Of a DNA stretch of 64,000 nt, positions 26,236-34,446 are shown piece by piece; position 1 is the stretch's first letter; each line of letters starts with the position of its first letter. Source of the stretch: Catellatospora paridis (lineage in GTDB: Bacteria; Actinomycetota; Actinomycetes; Mycobacteriales; Micromonosporaceae); contig NZ_ML769313.1 in assembly GCF_009720365.1 (NCBI RefSeq), positions 766,990 to 830,989 of the forward strand, in the 5' to 3' direction. The translations under genes were made by a program, and so were the position numbers. The notes beneath the pieces were generated by a model. It had not been told where the DNA came from, ran no database searches, and worked only from the letters and a program-made list of their open reading frames with translations.

Positions 26236-27473
26236 GGCTTGGGCTCCGGGCTGCTCCATCGCGCCGGGGCCGAGGCGAGTTCGACCGGGTAGACCAGGCG
26301 GTACGAGCGGTCCTGCCACTGCTCGACGACCGCGGCGGCGAACTGGTTCTGGCCGTCGTCGCCGAAGCGCACCCCGTCCCACGGCATGATCATCTGAACC
26401 GCGGTCAGGGAGGTCCGGCGCAGCGCGGTGCGGATCGCGGCGGCATCGGCCGAACCGGCCGCGTCCACGGCCGCGGCCAGCGCCATGGTCGCGGTGAAGG
26501 CGTCGGCGGCGACCGCGCTCATGGGCTTGGCGTAGCGCTGCTCGTACAGCTGCGCGACGAGCCGGGCGGCCGGGTCGCGCTGGGCGAGGTCGGCCGACCA
26601 CGGCACCGCCCGCAGCAGCGCGGCCCCGCCGTCCGGCCGTTCGAGCATCCGAAAGCCCTGGCCCAGGCCGAACAGCGTCGGCCGCGGCGTGGCCTGCCCG
26701 ACGGCGTCGGCGACAGCCTGGGCGCCGGCCGCGGTCTGCGCCCAGGCCACCACCGTCTGCCCGGCCGACTCGGCGAGCCGGTCACGTAGTTGCGCGAGGT
26801 CGGCCGCGGCCGTGCCCACCGTCAACGACGTGCCGATCGGCACGGCTGCCCGGCGGGCCAGGTCGCGCAGGTTCGTCACCGCCGCGGCAGAGCCCCCGCG
26901 TCCGGCCTCGGTGACCAGGGTGATCCCGCCCGCGTCGGCCGTGCGGCGGGCCAGCAGCGCGAACGCGGCCTCCGCGAGCCGGCTGTCGCTCGGCCCGGTC
27001 CGGAAGTACCAGTCGATGCCCAGCTCGGTGAGGTAGTCGTCGGTGCTACGCGCGTCGAGCAGCGGCACCCGCAGCCGCTGGGCCTGGCTCGCGGCGGCCT
27101 CGGCGATCTCCGTGGACCCGGCCAGCACCAGCCCGGCCACGTGCTCCTCCTCGGCGAGCGAGGTCAGCGCGGCGGAGGCGGCCTCGGTCCCGCCCGCGGT
27201 GTCGCGGGTGGCCAGGCTCAGCCGCGCGCCGCCCCGCCCCGGCAGGCCGGTGCCCGCGGCCAGTGGCAGCGGAAGATCGGGGTGGTCGTCGTTGACGACG
27301 TCGACGGCCAGCCGCGCACCGTTGACGGCGTCGACGCCCCAGCCGGCGTCGGGGCCGCTCATCGGGGCGAGCACGCCGACAGTCGCCGGCTGTGGGGTGT
27401 CCGAGGTGGTCGTGCATCCGGCGGCCAACAGGGCGACCGAGGCCAGGCAGCACGCCAGGCGCAGCCGATTCAT
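26232..27473 (-). CDS. Type-1 (Leu/Ile/Val-type) substrate-binding lipoprotein
   Basis: 413-aa lipoprotein with lipobox LLAAGC (Cys20). The mature part starts VGVLAPMSGPDAGWGVDAVN, the usual beginning of amino-acid/urea-type binding proteins; the end resembles the family (MPWDGVRFGDDGQNQFAAAV). It is first gene of the operon. No LivHMGF-type permease is present, so it either serves another transporter or acts as a sensor for the compound handled by the second binding protein. Confidence 0.85.
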   Translation of the reverse strand: MNRLRLACCLASVALLAAGCTTTSDTPQPATVGVLAPMSGPDAGWGVDAVNGARLAVDVVNDDHPDLPLPLAAGTGLPGRGGARLSLATRDTAGGTEAASAALTSLAEEEHVAGLVLAGSTEIAEAAASQAQRLRVPLLDARSTDDYLTELGIDWYFRTGPSDSRLAEAAFALLARRTADAGGITLVTEAGRGGSAAAVTNLRDLARRAAVPIGTSLTVGTAAADLAQLRDRLAESAGQTVVAWAQTAAGAQAVADAVGQATPRPTLFGLGQGFRMLERPDGGAALLRAVPWSADLAQRDPAARLVAQLYEQRYAKPMSAVAADAFTATMALAAAVDAAGSADAAAIRTALRRTSLTAVQMIMPWDGVRFGDDGQNQFAAAVVEQWQDRSYRLVYPVELASAPARWSSPEPKP

Positions 27474-27697
27474 GGACGCACGCTCCGTTGTGGAATAACT
27501 TGCCAGTGCCGATGATCGTGGACCGGGGTATCTTTTCGTGCGCGACTGAGAGTTTCAAGCCCTGGCGTCGTATGTGTTCCGTTAAATAAGTTCATCCCGG
27601 ATGTACTTGCTGCGGCGTCACGGCCGACGGTTAGATGTACGGAGCAAAACCCAGATCACTCTGATGTGGACTGAGCAAAGTGTACGGAGGTCGTCCG

Positions 27698-30118
27698 GTG
27701 ACGGATCAAGGGCGTCGCAGTGGGCGGGCGACCGGGGCGCATCGCCGCTCGTCGCCGCTGCGCAGACGGCTCTGGCGGGTGCCCACCAAGCTCGCCGCGG
27801 TGCTCACCGTGCCGCTGCTGGGCTTCCTCGTCGTCGCCGGTGTGCAGATCTCCGACTCGGTGCGCACCGCCGCCGACCTCGACGCGTTCTCCCGTCAGGT
27901 CGCCCTCGGCGACGAGATCACCACCCTGGTGCACGAGCTGCAGAACGAACGCGACCGCACCGTCGGCATGCTGGTCTCGCTGTCGGCGGCGGGCTCGCCG
28001 GTCCGTGACGTCGCCGCCCTTGCCCCCGAGCGCACCGCCGTCGACCGTGCCGCGGCGCGCTGGCGCACGGCCGCCGGGGAGCTGGCCGCCGATCCCGCGA
28101 CGGCCGGCCCCTACCGGACCGCCCGGGACCGGCTCGACCAGGTGGCTCCGGTGCGCGCCGGGGTCGCCGGTGGCTGGCTGCGCGCCCAGGCCGCCTTCGA
28201 CGCGTACACCGGTGTCATCGCCGCCCTGCACACGCTGCTGCCCGCCCCGGCCGACGTCGTCGGCGACGACGCGCTGGGCCGGCAGGTCCGCGGCTTCAGC
28301 AACCTGGCGCGGGCCAAGGAGCTCACCGCGCAGATCCGCGGCCGCCTCTACATGCTCTGCTACGGAGCCGCCTTCGAGGCCGCGCCCGGCGCGCGCCTCG
28401 CGCAGGCCCGCGCCCAGCGCCAGGCCGCGCTGGCCGGTTTCCGGGCCGATGCCGACCCGGCGCAGGTCTCCCGCTTCGAGGACGTCGTCGCCGGTCAGGC
28501 CGTACGCAACGCCAACCGCCTCGCCGAGACGATCGTGGCCGCGGAACCCGGCTCCGGTGTCGACCCGCAGCAGTGGTGGTCGGCCAGCACCACCGAACTC
28601 GAGCAGCTGCGCACCGTCGAACAGGACCTGCTGGCCGGCGCGTCCGAGGCGGTCGCCGCGGCCAGCGGCAGCCGCTGGCTCACCACCCTGTTCGGCTCGC
28701 TGGTCACCATCGTGCTGCTGCTCGCGGCACTGCTGATGTCCGTCGTGATCGGCCGGAACATGGCCTCCACGCTGCGCTCGCTGCGCACCCAGGCGCTGAT
28801 CGTCGCCGAGGTCGCGCTGCCCGCCGTCATCGAGCAACTGCGGCTGTCCCCGACGACCGCGCCGCCGGTGCACGTCGAACCGATCGTGGTCGGCTCCCAG
28901 GACGAGGTGGCCGAGGTGGCCGAGGCGTTCACCGCCGTGCACCTGAGCGCGGTCCGGCTGGCCGCCGAGCAGGCCAGCATGCGGCGCAACGTCAACGAGA
29001 TCTTCATCAAGCTGTCCCGGCGCAGCCAGACCCTGGTGGAACGGCAGCTGCAGCTGCTGGACACGATGGAGTCGGCCGAGGTCGACCCGGACAAGCTGGG
29101 CAACCTGTTCCGGCTCGACCACCTCGCCGCCCGCCTGCGCCGCAACGACGAGAACCTGCTCGTGCTGGCCGGCGGCGACACCGCCCGGCACTGGAACCGG
29201 CCCAAGGACCTCAACACCATCGTGCTCGCGGCCACCGCCGAGGTCGAGCACTACCAGCGGGTCCACCACGACACCCCCGACGGGGTGCACGTCGTCGGCC
29301 ACGCCGTCGCCGACGTCGTCAACCTGCTCGCCGAGCTGCTGGAGAACGGCACCGCCTTCTCCCCGCCCGACACCTCGGTGCGGGTGAGCGGCCACGCCCT
29401 GCCGGACGGGTCGGCCGAGCTGATCGTCGCCGACGACGGCATCGGCATGTCCGCACAGCTGCTCACCGAGGCCAACAGCCAGGTGTCGGAGCCGGTCAGC
29501 ATCGACACCTCGGCGGCCGAGCGGATGGGCCTGGTCGTGGTCGGGCACCTGGCCCGGCGGCACGGCATCACCGTGCAGCTGACCTCCGGCATCCGCGGCG
29601 TCACCGTGCGGGTGCACCTGCCCGAGGCGCTGATCGCGCCGGCCCCCGCCGAGGAACCCGACGCCACGCCGCCCTCCGGCGACCCCGACGCCGACGCGTC
29701 GGCGCTGTCCTCGTTGCGCCGTCGCGTGCCGACCCGCTCCGAGGACGTGCTGACCCCCGAGCGCCGCTCGCCCAGCATCTGGTGGACCCGTGACGCCGAA
29801 CAGCAGCCGGCCGGCGCACCGGCGGCCGAACCCGCGCCGCAGCCGACGCTGACCAAGGCCGGTCTGCCCGCCCGCACCCGCCGGACGGTGCCGCAGGCCA
29901 ACCAGGCCGCGAGCACCCGCTACGAGGCCGACCCGGACGCGCTGGGCGACACGCTGACCAGGCTCTACGAGGGTGTACGGCGGGCCGAGGCCGAGGCGCA
30001 GGACGGTGCGGAGCCGGGCACGGCAGCCGAGCCGGCGGCCTCGCCCGAGCCGGAACGAGACGACGCCGAGGGGCGGACCGAGGCGGAGCGGCAGCTGACT
30101 CAGCCGGCCGGCAAGTGA
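27698..30118 (+). CDS. cvnA: CvnA-like histidine kinase-type ATPase with NIT sensor domain
   Basis: 806-aa protein. A transmembrane helix (about 30-50) is followed by a nitrate/nitrite-sensing-like (NIT) helical domain with LVHELQNERDRTVGMLVSLS, a second helix (about 335-360), a linker with SRRSQTLVERQLQLLDTME and RLDHLAARLRRN, and a HATPase domain (N box LLAELLENGTAFSP, G box VADDGIGMS). The last 170 residues are disordered and Pro/Ala-rich. Start 27698 (GTG) has GGAGG 7 nt upstream. In conservons CvnA works with CvnB, CvnC and the GTPase CvnD; only a CvnB gene follows here. Confidence 0.85.
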   Translation: MTDQGRRSGRATGAHRRSSPLRRRLWRVPTKLAAVLTVPLLGFLVVAGVQISDSVRTAADLDAFSRQVALGDEITTLVHELQNERDRTVGMLVSLSAAGSPVRDVAALAPERTAVDRAAARWRTAAGELAADPATAGPYRTARDRLDQVAPVRAGVAGGWLRAQAAFDAYTGVIAALHTLLPAPADVVGDDALGRQVRGFSNLARAKELTAQIRGRLYMLCYGAAFEAAPGARLAQARAQRQAALAGFRADADPAQVSRFEDVVAGQAVRNANRLAETIVAAEPGSGVDPQQWWSASTTELEQLRTVEQDLLAGASEAVAAASGSRWLTTLFGSLVTIVLLLAALLMSVVIGRNMASTLRSLRTQALIVAEVALPAVIEQLRLSPTTAPPVHVEPIVVGSQDEVAEVAEAFTAVHLSAVRLAAEQASMRRNVNEIFIKLSRRSQTLVERQLQLLDTMESAEVDPDKLGNLFRLDHLAARLRRNDENLLVLAGGDTARHWNRPKDLNTIVLAATAEVEHYQRVHHDTPDGVHVVGHAVADVVNLLAELLENGTAFSPPDTSVRVSGHALPDGSAELIVADDGIGMSAQLLTEANSQVSEPVSIDTSAAERMGLVVVGHLARRHGITVQLTSGIRGVTVRVHLPEALIAPAPAEEPDATPPSGDPDADASALSSLRRRVPTRSEDVLTPERRSPSIWWTRDAEQQPAGAPAAEPAPQPTLTKAGLPARTRRTVPQANQAASTRYEADPDALGDTLTRLYEGVRRAEAEAQDGAEPGTAAEPAASPEPERDDAEGRTEAERQLTQPAGK

Positions 30119-30131
30119 CAGGAGAGTGGAA

Positions 30132-30566
30132 ATGGCGATCAGCGCAGCTGCGCGTGACTTCAACTGGCTCATCAACGGATTCGCCGAGCGGGTGGCCGGT
30201 GTCGTGCACACCGTGGTGGTCTCGTCGGACGGCCTGCTGGTGGCGGCCTCGGACCGGCTGCCGCGCGACAGCGCGGACCAGTTCGCGGCGGTGACGTCGA
30301 GCCTGGTCAGCGTGACCAAGAGCGCGGCGTCGCTGTTCGACGGTGACTCGGTGCGCCAGACCGTGGTCGAGATGGGCCGCGGCTTCCTGCTGGTGATGCC
30401 GATCCGCGACGGCTCGATCCTGGCTTCGCTGACCGCCGCCGGGGCCGATGTGGGGGTGGCCGGCTACGAGATGGCCAAGCTGTGCAAGCAGGCCGGTGAG
30501 GTGCTCACCCCGGCGATCCGCGCCGAACTGCAGCAGTCCCTGCCGCAGGTCCAGCACGTCGGCTGA
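30132..30566 (+). CDS. cvnB: Roadblock/LC7-domain protein (CvnB-like)
   Basis: 144-aa single-domain roadblock/LC7 protein (DFNWLINGFAERVAGVVHTV, VVSSDGLLVAASDRLPRD, MGRGFLLVMPIRDGSILASL). Such proteins regulate small GTPases of the MglA/CvnD type. The start at 30132 has GGAG 7 nt upstream and lies 13 nt after cvnA. The usual third and fourth conservon genes, cvnC (DUF742) and cvnD (GTPase), are absent; the next gene is on the other strand. Confidence 0.88.
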   Translation: MAISAAARDFNWLINGFAERVAGVVHTVVVSSDGLLVAASDRLPRDSADQFAAVTSSLVSVTKSAASLFDGDSVRQTVVEMGRGFLLVMPIRDGSILASLTAAGADVGVAGYEMAKLCKQAGEVLTPAIRAELQQSLPQVQHVG

Positions 30567-30581
30567 GCCGCGTGCCGCCGC

Positions 30582-31421
30582 TCAGCCGGCGAGCACCCGG
30601 CGCAGCTCGGCCATCGCGCGGTCGGTGTCCCAGCGCGCGAGCTGCGGCCAGGTGTACGCCTTGCGCAGCTGCTCGAGCGCGCGGACCCCGACCAGGTAGC
30701 CGATCCGGTCGGGCAGGTGGTACCCGGCGTGCATGTTCAGGTAGCGCCGCTGCACGTCGCGGTCCGTCGCGTCCAGACACGCCAGGATCTCCGCCCGCGC
30801 GGCGGGCAGCACCTGCTCGCACTCGGCCAGCCAATCCTCGTGGCCGGGGCCGAACCACAGGTGCTCGGCAGGCCCGTACTCCGGCAGCAGTTCGGTGGTG
30901 AGCAGGGTCGCGAAGCCCTCGGCGAAGATCCCGTGCCCGAGCGGCCCTTCCTCCGGCCACGGCGTGGCGGGCATCGGCAGTTGGATCGCGTGCGCCATCT
31001 CGTGCGCGGCGAGGATCCTTGCCGCAGTGTCGTGCGGCAGCTGCTCTACCGCCATGAACAGCGTGGGCCTGCCGTCGACCTCGCTGACCCAGCCGTTCGA
31101 CCTGGCCAGGCCGACCATGCTGACGCACGGCACGGTCAGCTCCTCGGCCTGCAGCGCCGGGGCCACCAGGCGGGCGGCCTGCTCGAACCAACCGGCGGCA
31201 AGCGCGCCGTTGGCCCTGATCCGGTCGATCAGCTCGGGGTATCGCGCGAGTGCGGGTCCGGGATCCGGCTCGCCGCCGCCGCGGATGACGTCGGCCACGA
31301 CCTCGGGATGGCGGGCGATGTACCCCCGCCACAGGCGGAGCTGCCGGTCCGGGGGAGCGTCCGCGGCCTGTGCCCAGAAGTCGAGGAAGGCGGGCACCAG
31401 ATCGCGTACCAGGGTGGGCAT
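30582..31421 (-). CDS. HExxH metalloprotease-like protein (DUF2268-like)
   Basis: 279-aa soluble protein with the zinc motif HEMAH (His140, Glu141, His144) in ILAAHEMAHAIQLPM and a downstream GHGIFAEGFATLL, where the Glu can be the third ligand. This arrangement matches predicted Zn-dependent proteases of the DUF2268 type. There is no signal peptide. TACGAT lies 6 nt before the ATG without a Shine-Dalgarno sequence, suggesting a leaderless mRNA. Substrate is unknown. Confidence 0.72.
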   Translation of the reverse strand: MPTLVRDLVPAFLDFWAQAADAPPDRQLRLWRGYIARHPEVVADVIRGGGEPDPGPALARYPELIDRIRANGALAAGWFEQAARLVAPALQAEELTVPCVSMVGLARSNGWVSEVDGRPTLFMAVEQLPHDTAARILAAHEMAHAIQLPMPATPWPEEGPLGHGIFAEGFATLLTTELLPEYGPAEHLWFGPGHEDWLAECEQVLPAARAEILACLDATDRDVQRRYLNMHAGYHLPDRIGYLVGVRALEQLRKAYTWPQLARWDTDRAMAELRRVLAG

Positions 31422-31505
31422 CCGGCGATCGTATCCGCGCTCCTGCCGCGTCGGGGTGGGACGAATTGCCCCTCCCGGCCAACGCCGGGCACCCACCTCT
31501 ATCTA

Positions 31506-31534
31506 TTGACACCGGCAAATATAAACCCTACGTT
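31506..31534 (+). promoter_or_regulatory. Near-consensus promoter of secreted peptide gene
   Basis: TTGACA (31506-31511), a 17-nt AT-rich spacer, then TACGTT (31529-31534). Transcription should start near 31541, about 28 nt before the peptide start codon. Both hexamers and the spacing fit a strong housekeeping-type promoter. Confidence 0.65.
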
Positions 31535-31568
31535 CAGTGCATCGTCGGTGACGCTGAGGGGTGGTCCG

Positions 31569-31715
31569 ATGCTTCGTGACATCAAGAGAACGGTGTTGGT
31601 GCTGGCGGTGGGGCTGCTGGCCGCGGTTGCGCTCGGGGCGTCCCCGGCATACGCCGACTGGTGCCTTCAGGGCAACCCGGACGGCTCCTGGACCTGGATC
31701 GACTGCACCACATAG
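31569..31715 (+). CDS. Small secreted cysteine-pair peptide, 48 aa
   Basis: The precursor has a classic Sec signal peptide (basic MLRDIKR, hydrophobic TVLVLAVGLLAAVALGA, cleavage site SPAYA|D). The predicted mature peptide is 19 residues, DWCLQGNPDGSWTWIDCTT, with two Cys that can form a ring of 13 intervening residues and three Trp. GAGGG lies 8 nt before the ATG, and a near-consensus promoter lies upstream. No modification enzyme or dedicated exporter is adjacent. It could be a signalling or antimicrobial peptide; no family is recognised. Confidence 0.68.
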   Translation: MLRDIKRTVLVLAVGLLAAVALGASPAYADWCLQGNPDGSWTWIDCTT

Positions 31716-31835
31716 GTCGGCGAGGCCTCGGCGTGTGGCGCGGGGGGTGCCGCCTGCGGTCCGCCGCACATCGCTTGATCGAGTGCGCTCGTGCGACGAT
31801 GAGCGCCGGGTCACCGTCGACGAGTTGGAGTGATC

Positions 31836-32024
31836 ATGCGCTGGGTGTGGCTGGTAATCGGAGTGCTGCTGGTGCTGTCGGGGATCGTGTGGACCTTGCA
31901 GGGCCTGGACCTGCTCGGCCAGTCCGGCGGCATGAACGGGCAGCAGATCTGGGCGTTCATCGGCCCGGTCACCGCGGTCGCCGGAGTGCTGCTGATCCGC
32001 CTCGGGCTGCGGCGGCAGGCCTAG
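31836..32024 (+). CDS. Small two-helix membrane protein, 62 aa
   Basis: Two hydrophobic segments (about residues 3-22, VWLVIGVLLVLSGIVWTL, and 39-56, AFIGPVTAVAGVLLIRLG) joined by a short Gly-rich loop. GGAG lies 5 nt before the ATG. Small two-helix proteins of this plan are widespread in actinobacteria with no known function. It lies 120 nt downstream of the secreted-peptide gene on the same strand and might be co-transcribed. Confidence 0.7.
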   Translation: MRWVWLVIGVLLVLSGIVWTLQGLDLLGQSGGMNGQQIWAFIGPVTAVAGVLLIRLGLRRQA

Positions 32025-32287
32025 CGGTAACACCGGTGGGATGGGGCAAAGATGAATCGCCCACGATCGAATGGCGCACGGTTCGGTGGGCTGTCACGCG
32101 TGCTCCCCGGCGCCGTCCTGGCGGGACGACGGGCCCGGGGCGATGCACCGAAACCACATCAGGTCCGCGGAAAGCTTGCTCATTTGCCGCCGCACAGCGC
32201 ATAGTTCCAGTACACCCCCGTCTCGTCGTAAGGAATGCCGCCGTGCATGCAGACAACCTTTCGCCTGTACGTCCCGATCTGAGTGCA

Positions 32288-32560
32288 ATGACGGAAATGA
32301 CGCACGAGGCGATGGTTGCGCGATGGCAGCAGGGCCTGGTCACGCCGATGTCCTCCACGATAAACACCTTTGCCAAGACCGACGGCAGCTGGTGGACCGT
32401 GAGCGACGGCGCGTGGCAGCGGGTTCCCGAGAGCGCGCGCAGCGAGCAGCTCGACTACCACCATGACCGCTTCGCGTCGACCTGCCAGGCCAAGGGCCCG
32501 GCCGGGTCGAACTCGCCGTGGGGCGCCGCCAACCCGGGAAGCATGACCGGGCGCCGCTAG
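32288..32560 (+). CDS. Hypothetical protein, 90 aa
   Basis: Open frame from ATG 32288 with good third-position G/C bias from about residue 15 onward (for example TDGSWWTVSDGAWQRVPESA). No signal, membrane segment or family is recognised. The upstream 260 nt (32025-32287) are less GC-rich and hold no convincing gene. It may be real but orphan. Confidence 0.4.
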   Translation: MTEMTHEAMVARWQQGLVTPMSSTINTFAKTDGSWWTVSDGAWQRVPESARSEQLDYHHDRFASTCQAKGPAGSNSPWGAANPGSMTGRR

Positions 32561-32595
32561 CCCGAAGCGGATTCTCGCAAAACCGGAAGCTTCGA

Positions 32596-32659
32596 CCAAC
32601 GGGCCGGTGAGACCCAGGCCGCGCGGAGACGCGGATCCTGGGTGGCACCGGCCCGTTGG
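32596..32659. terminator. Long bidirectional hairpin
   Basis: A 64-nt cruciform-like element: outer perfect 14-bp stem (CCAACGGGCCGGTG / CACCGGCCCGTTGG), inner 7-bp stem (ACCCAGG/CCTGGGT) and an apical CCGCG/CGCGG stem. It ends 2 nt before the stop of the convergent permease-like gene and 35 nt after the 90-aa gene, so it can terminate both. Confidence 0.75.
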
Positions 32660-32661
32660 CG

Positions 32662-34236
32662 TCAGTTGCCGGCGTCGGGTGTCGGGGCGGGCGCTTCGGT
32701 GTCGGTGTCCCGGCCGGTCCGCAGCGCGAGCCGATCCAACACCAGCACCTGCACCGCGCCGACCGTAGCCGCGACGAGGAGCAGGACCGGCAGCGGATAG
32801 AGCCAGCCGACCGGCACCGCCTCCGGGACCCCGAACATCTGGATCGCCTGGAGCACCACGACCTGCATCGGGGCGCTGTCGGGCGCGTAGCCGGCGATGA
32901 TCGGCCACAGCGTGTCCTGGGCCTGCACGACCCACGTGATAAGCGCGGCGAGCCCGACGACCGGCAGCGCCAGCGTCCAGCGGACACCCCGGAACAGCAG
33001 CGCCGACCCGAACAGCACCGGGATCGTCAGCGACGCGGGCGGGATCAGGAACAGGAACGCGCTGCCGTCCTCGGCGCGGTGCATCCAGGCGTCGGGCGCG
33101 AGTCCGGCCAGCCCCACGAACAGCCACGGCGCGAACGGCAGCAGCAGCAACTCGCTGCGGCGGCCGAGCGGCCGCAGCGCGCCGATCCCGTAGCCGGCCA
33201 GGGCCGCGGCGAGCACCCCGACGACCGTCGAGATCAGCGGTGGCAGCCAGGTGGAGGCCAGGTGGGTGAACAGGCTTCCGCGTACGGCCGCGGTGTCGAA
33301 GCCGACCGAGTTCAGCAGCCACGGGGTGAGCCCGGCCAGGCCGAGCAGCAGCAGGCCGCCGCCGACGACGGAGGCGGCGACCCGCCATCCCGCGGTGCTC
33401 GCCGGTGCCGTACTCGGCTCCGCCGACGCGGGCCGGTCCGCGGGCACGATCCGGGCACGGGCCAGGATCAGCCAGACCGCGACGCCGATGCCGAGGACCG
33501 CCAGCAGCAGCCCCAGCAGGACCGCGACGGCGGAGGCCGTGCCCAGCCGGAAGGTCCGGAACGCCTGATCGAAGATCAGCACGGTAGGCGTCGCGTACCG
33601 CGGGCCGTCGGGGGTCCTGCCCAGCACGTAGGGGAAACCGAACGACTGCAGGCCGATCGCCAGCGCCGATGCGGTGAGGACGCCGCTGACCAGCAGGGCG
33701 CCCGCCCAGGTGTCGCGCGGCCGGGTCGAGCGCCGGAACACCAGCAGGAACGCGGTCGCGCCGAGCCCGACGGCGAGCCCGAAGAACGTGAGGTACTGCG
33801 CGAGAAGCGGGTTCAGGCTGTCAGGGGAGCGGTCGAACGTGAGCACCCAGGAGGCGGCCGCGCCCGCGGTGGCCAGGGCAGCCAGCGGCAGCGCGAACGC
33901 GATGCGGACCGTCCAACGCCCGGCCCGGCCTGCCCGCGCGGCGAGATATGCCAGTGCGCCGCCGACGACGACCGCGGTGAGCGTCACCAGCACGGCGAAG
34001 ACCAGCGGCCAGACCAGCGCCCCGGCGAAGTCGGGGAACGAGTCCGCGTAGTTCTCCAGCCCGACCTGCTCCGCATCGCGGCCGAGCATGTCGACGTCGG
34101 TGAAACTCGCCAGCAAGGTCCGCACCGTGGGCACCACGTAGCCGCTGAGCAACAGCAGGAACGCGGGGATGACGGCGAGCAGTCCGAACAGGACGTGGGC
34201 GGGGCGGTCAGGGGATTTCGGCGCGGTCTCGGTCAC
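32662..34236 (-). CDS. Orphan fused MalF/MalG-like membrane protein
   Basis: 524-aa protein with about 12 hydrophobic segments. The first half follows sugar-ABC permeases of the MalF type (FLLLLSGYVVPTVRTLLASF, GLENYADSFPD, then QSFGFPYVLG and DQAFRTFRLGTASAVAVLLG). The second half resembles the MalG type (TPWLLNSVGF, LASTWLPPLISTVVGVLAAA, AQDTLWPIIAGYAPD). The two are joined by a linker near residues 265-285. EAA-loop residues are poorly preserved, and no binding protein or ATPase gene lies nearby. It is either a component using an ATPase encoded elsewhere or a repurposed permease fold. Confidence 0.7.
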   Translation of the reverse strand: MTETAPKSPDRPAHVLFGLLAVIPAFLLLLSGYVVPTVRTLLASFTDVDMLGRDAEQVGLENYADSFPDFAGALVWPLVFAVLVTLTAVVVGGALAYLAARAGRAGRWTVRIAFALPLAALATAGAAASWVLTFDRSPDSLNPLLAQYLTFFGLAVGLGATAFLLVFRRSTRPRDTWAGALLVSGVLTASALAIGLQSFGFPYVLGRTPDGPRYATPTVLIFDQAFRTFRLGTASAVAVLLGLLLAVLGIGVAVWLILARARIVPADRPASAEPSTAPASTAGWRVAASVVGGGLLLLGLAGLTPWLLNSVGFDTAAVRGSLFTHLASTWLPPLISTVVGVLAAALAGYGIGALRPLGRRSELLLLPFAPWLFVGLAGLAPDAWMHRAEDGSAFLFLIPPASLTIPVLFGSALLFRGVRWTLALPVVGLAALITWVVQAQDTLWPIIAGYAPDSAPMQVVVLQAIQMFGVPEAVPVGWLYPLPVLLLVAATVGAVQVLVLDRLALRTGRDTDTEAPAPTPDAGN

Positions 34237-34399
34237 AGTGTCCGATGCTAATGCCTGCTCCTGACGCCGGCACGCGATACGTCCGACCGAAATGGACGGT
34301 GCGGTCTACGCCGACGCACGCAGGTAGGTGACCACGGCCACGACCCGGCGATGGTCCTCGTCCCCGGCGGCCAGGCCGAGCCGGTCCGTTGACCGCCGG

Positions 34400-34442
34400 G
34401 CACCTCGGGCGTACGGGGGACGGCAGCCACCCGCCGAGGTGC
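34400..34442 (+). promoter_or_regulatory. Hairpin sequestering the ribosome site of the SMI1/KNR4 gene
   Basis: Perfect 9-bp stem GCACCTCGG / CCGAGGTGC; the 3' arm contains GAGG, the only Shine-Dalgarno candidate before the ATG at 34447. Pairing would hide it. It could regulate translation, or the true start could be ATG 34456. Confidence 0.35.
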
Positions 34443-34446
34443 TTCA

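Noticed and set aside
27656-30319. 887-codon minus-strand frame
   Set aside because: Antisense of cvnA; low-complexity Gly/Arg/Val composition typical of shadow frames in GC-rich DNA.
32656-34251. 531-codon plus-strand frame opposite the fused permease
   Set aside because: Arg/Gln/Asp-rich low-complexity shadow without any recognisable domain.
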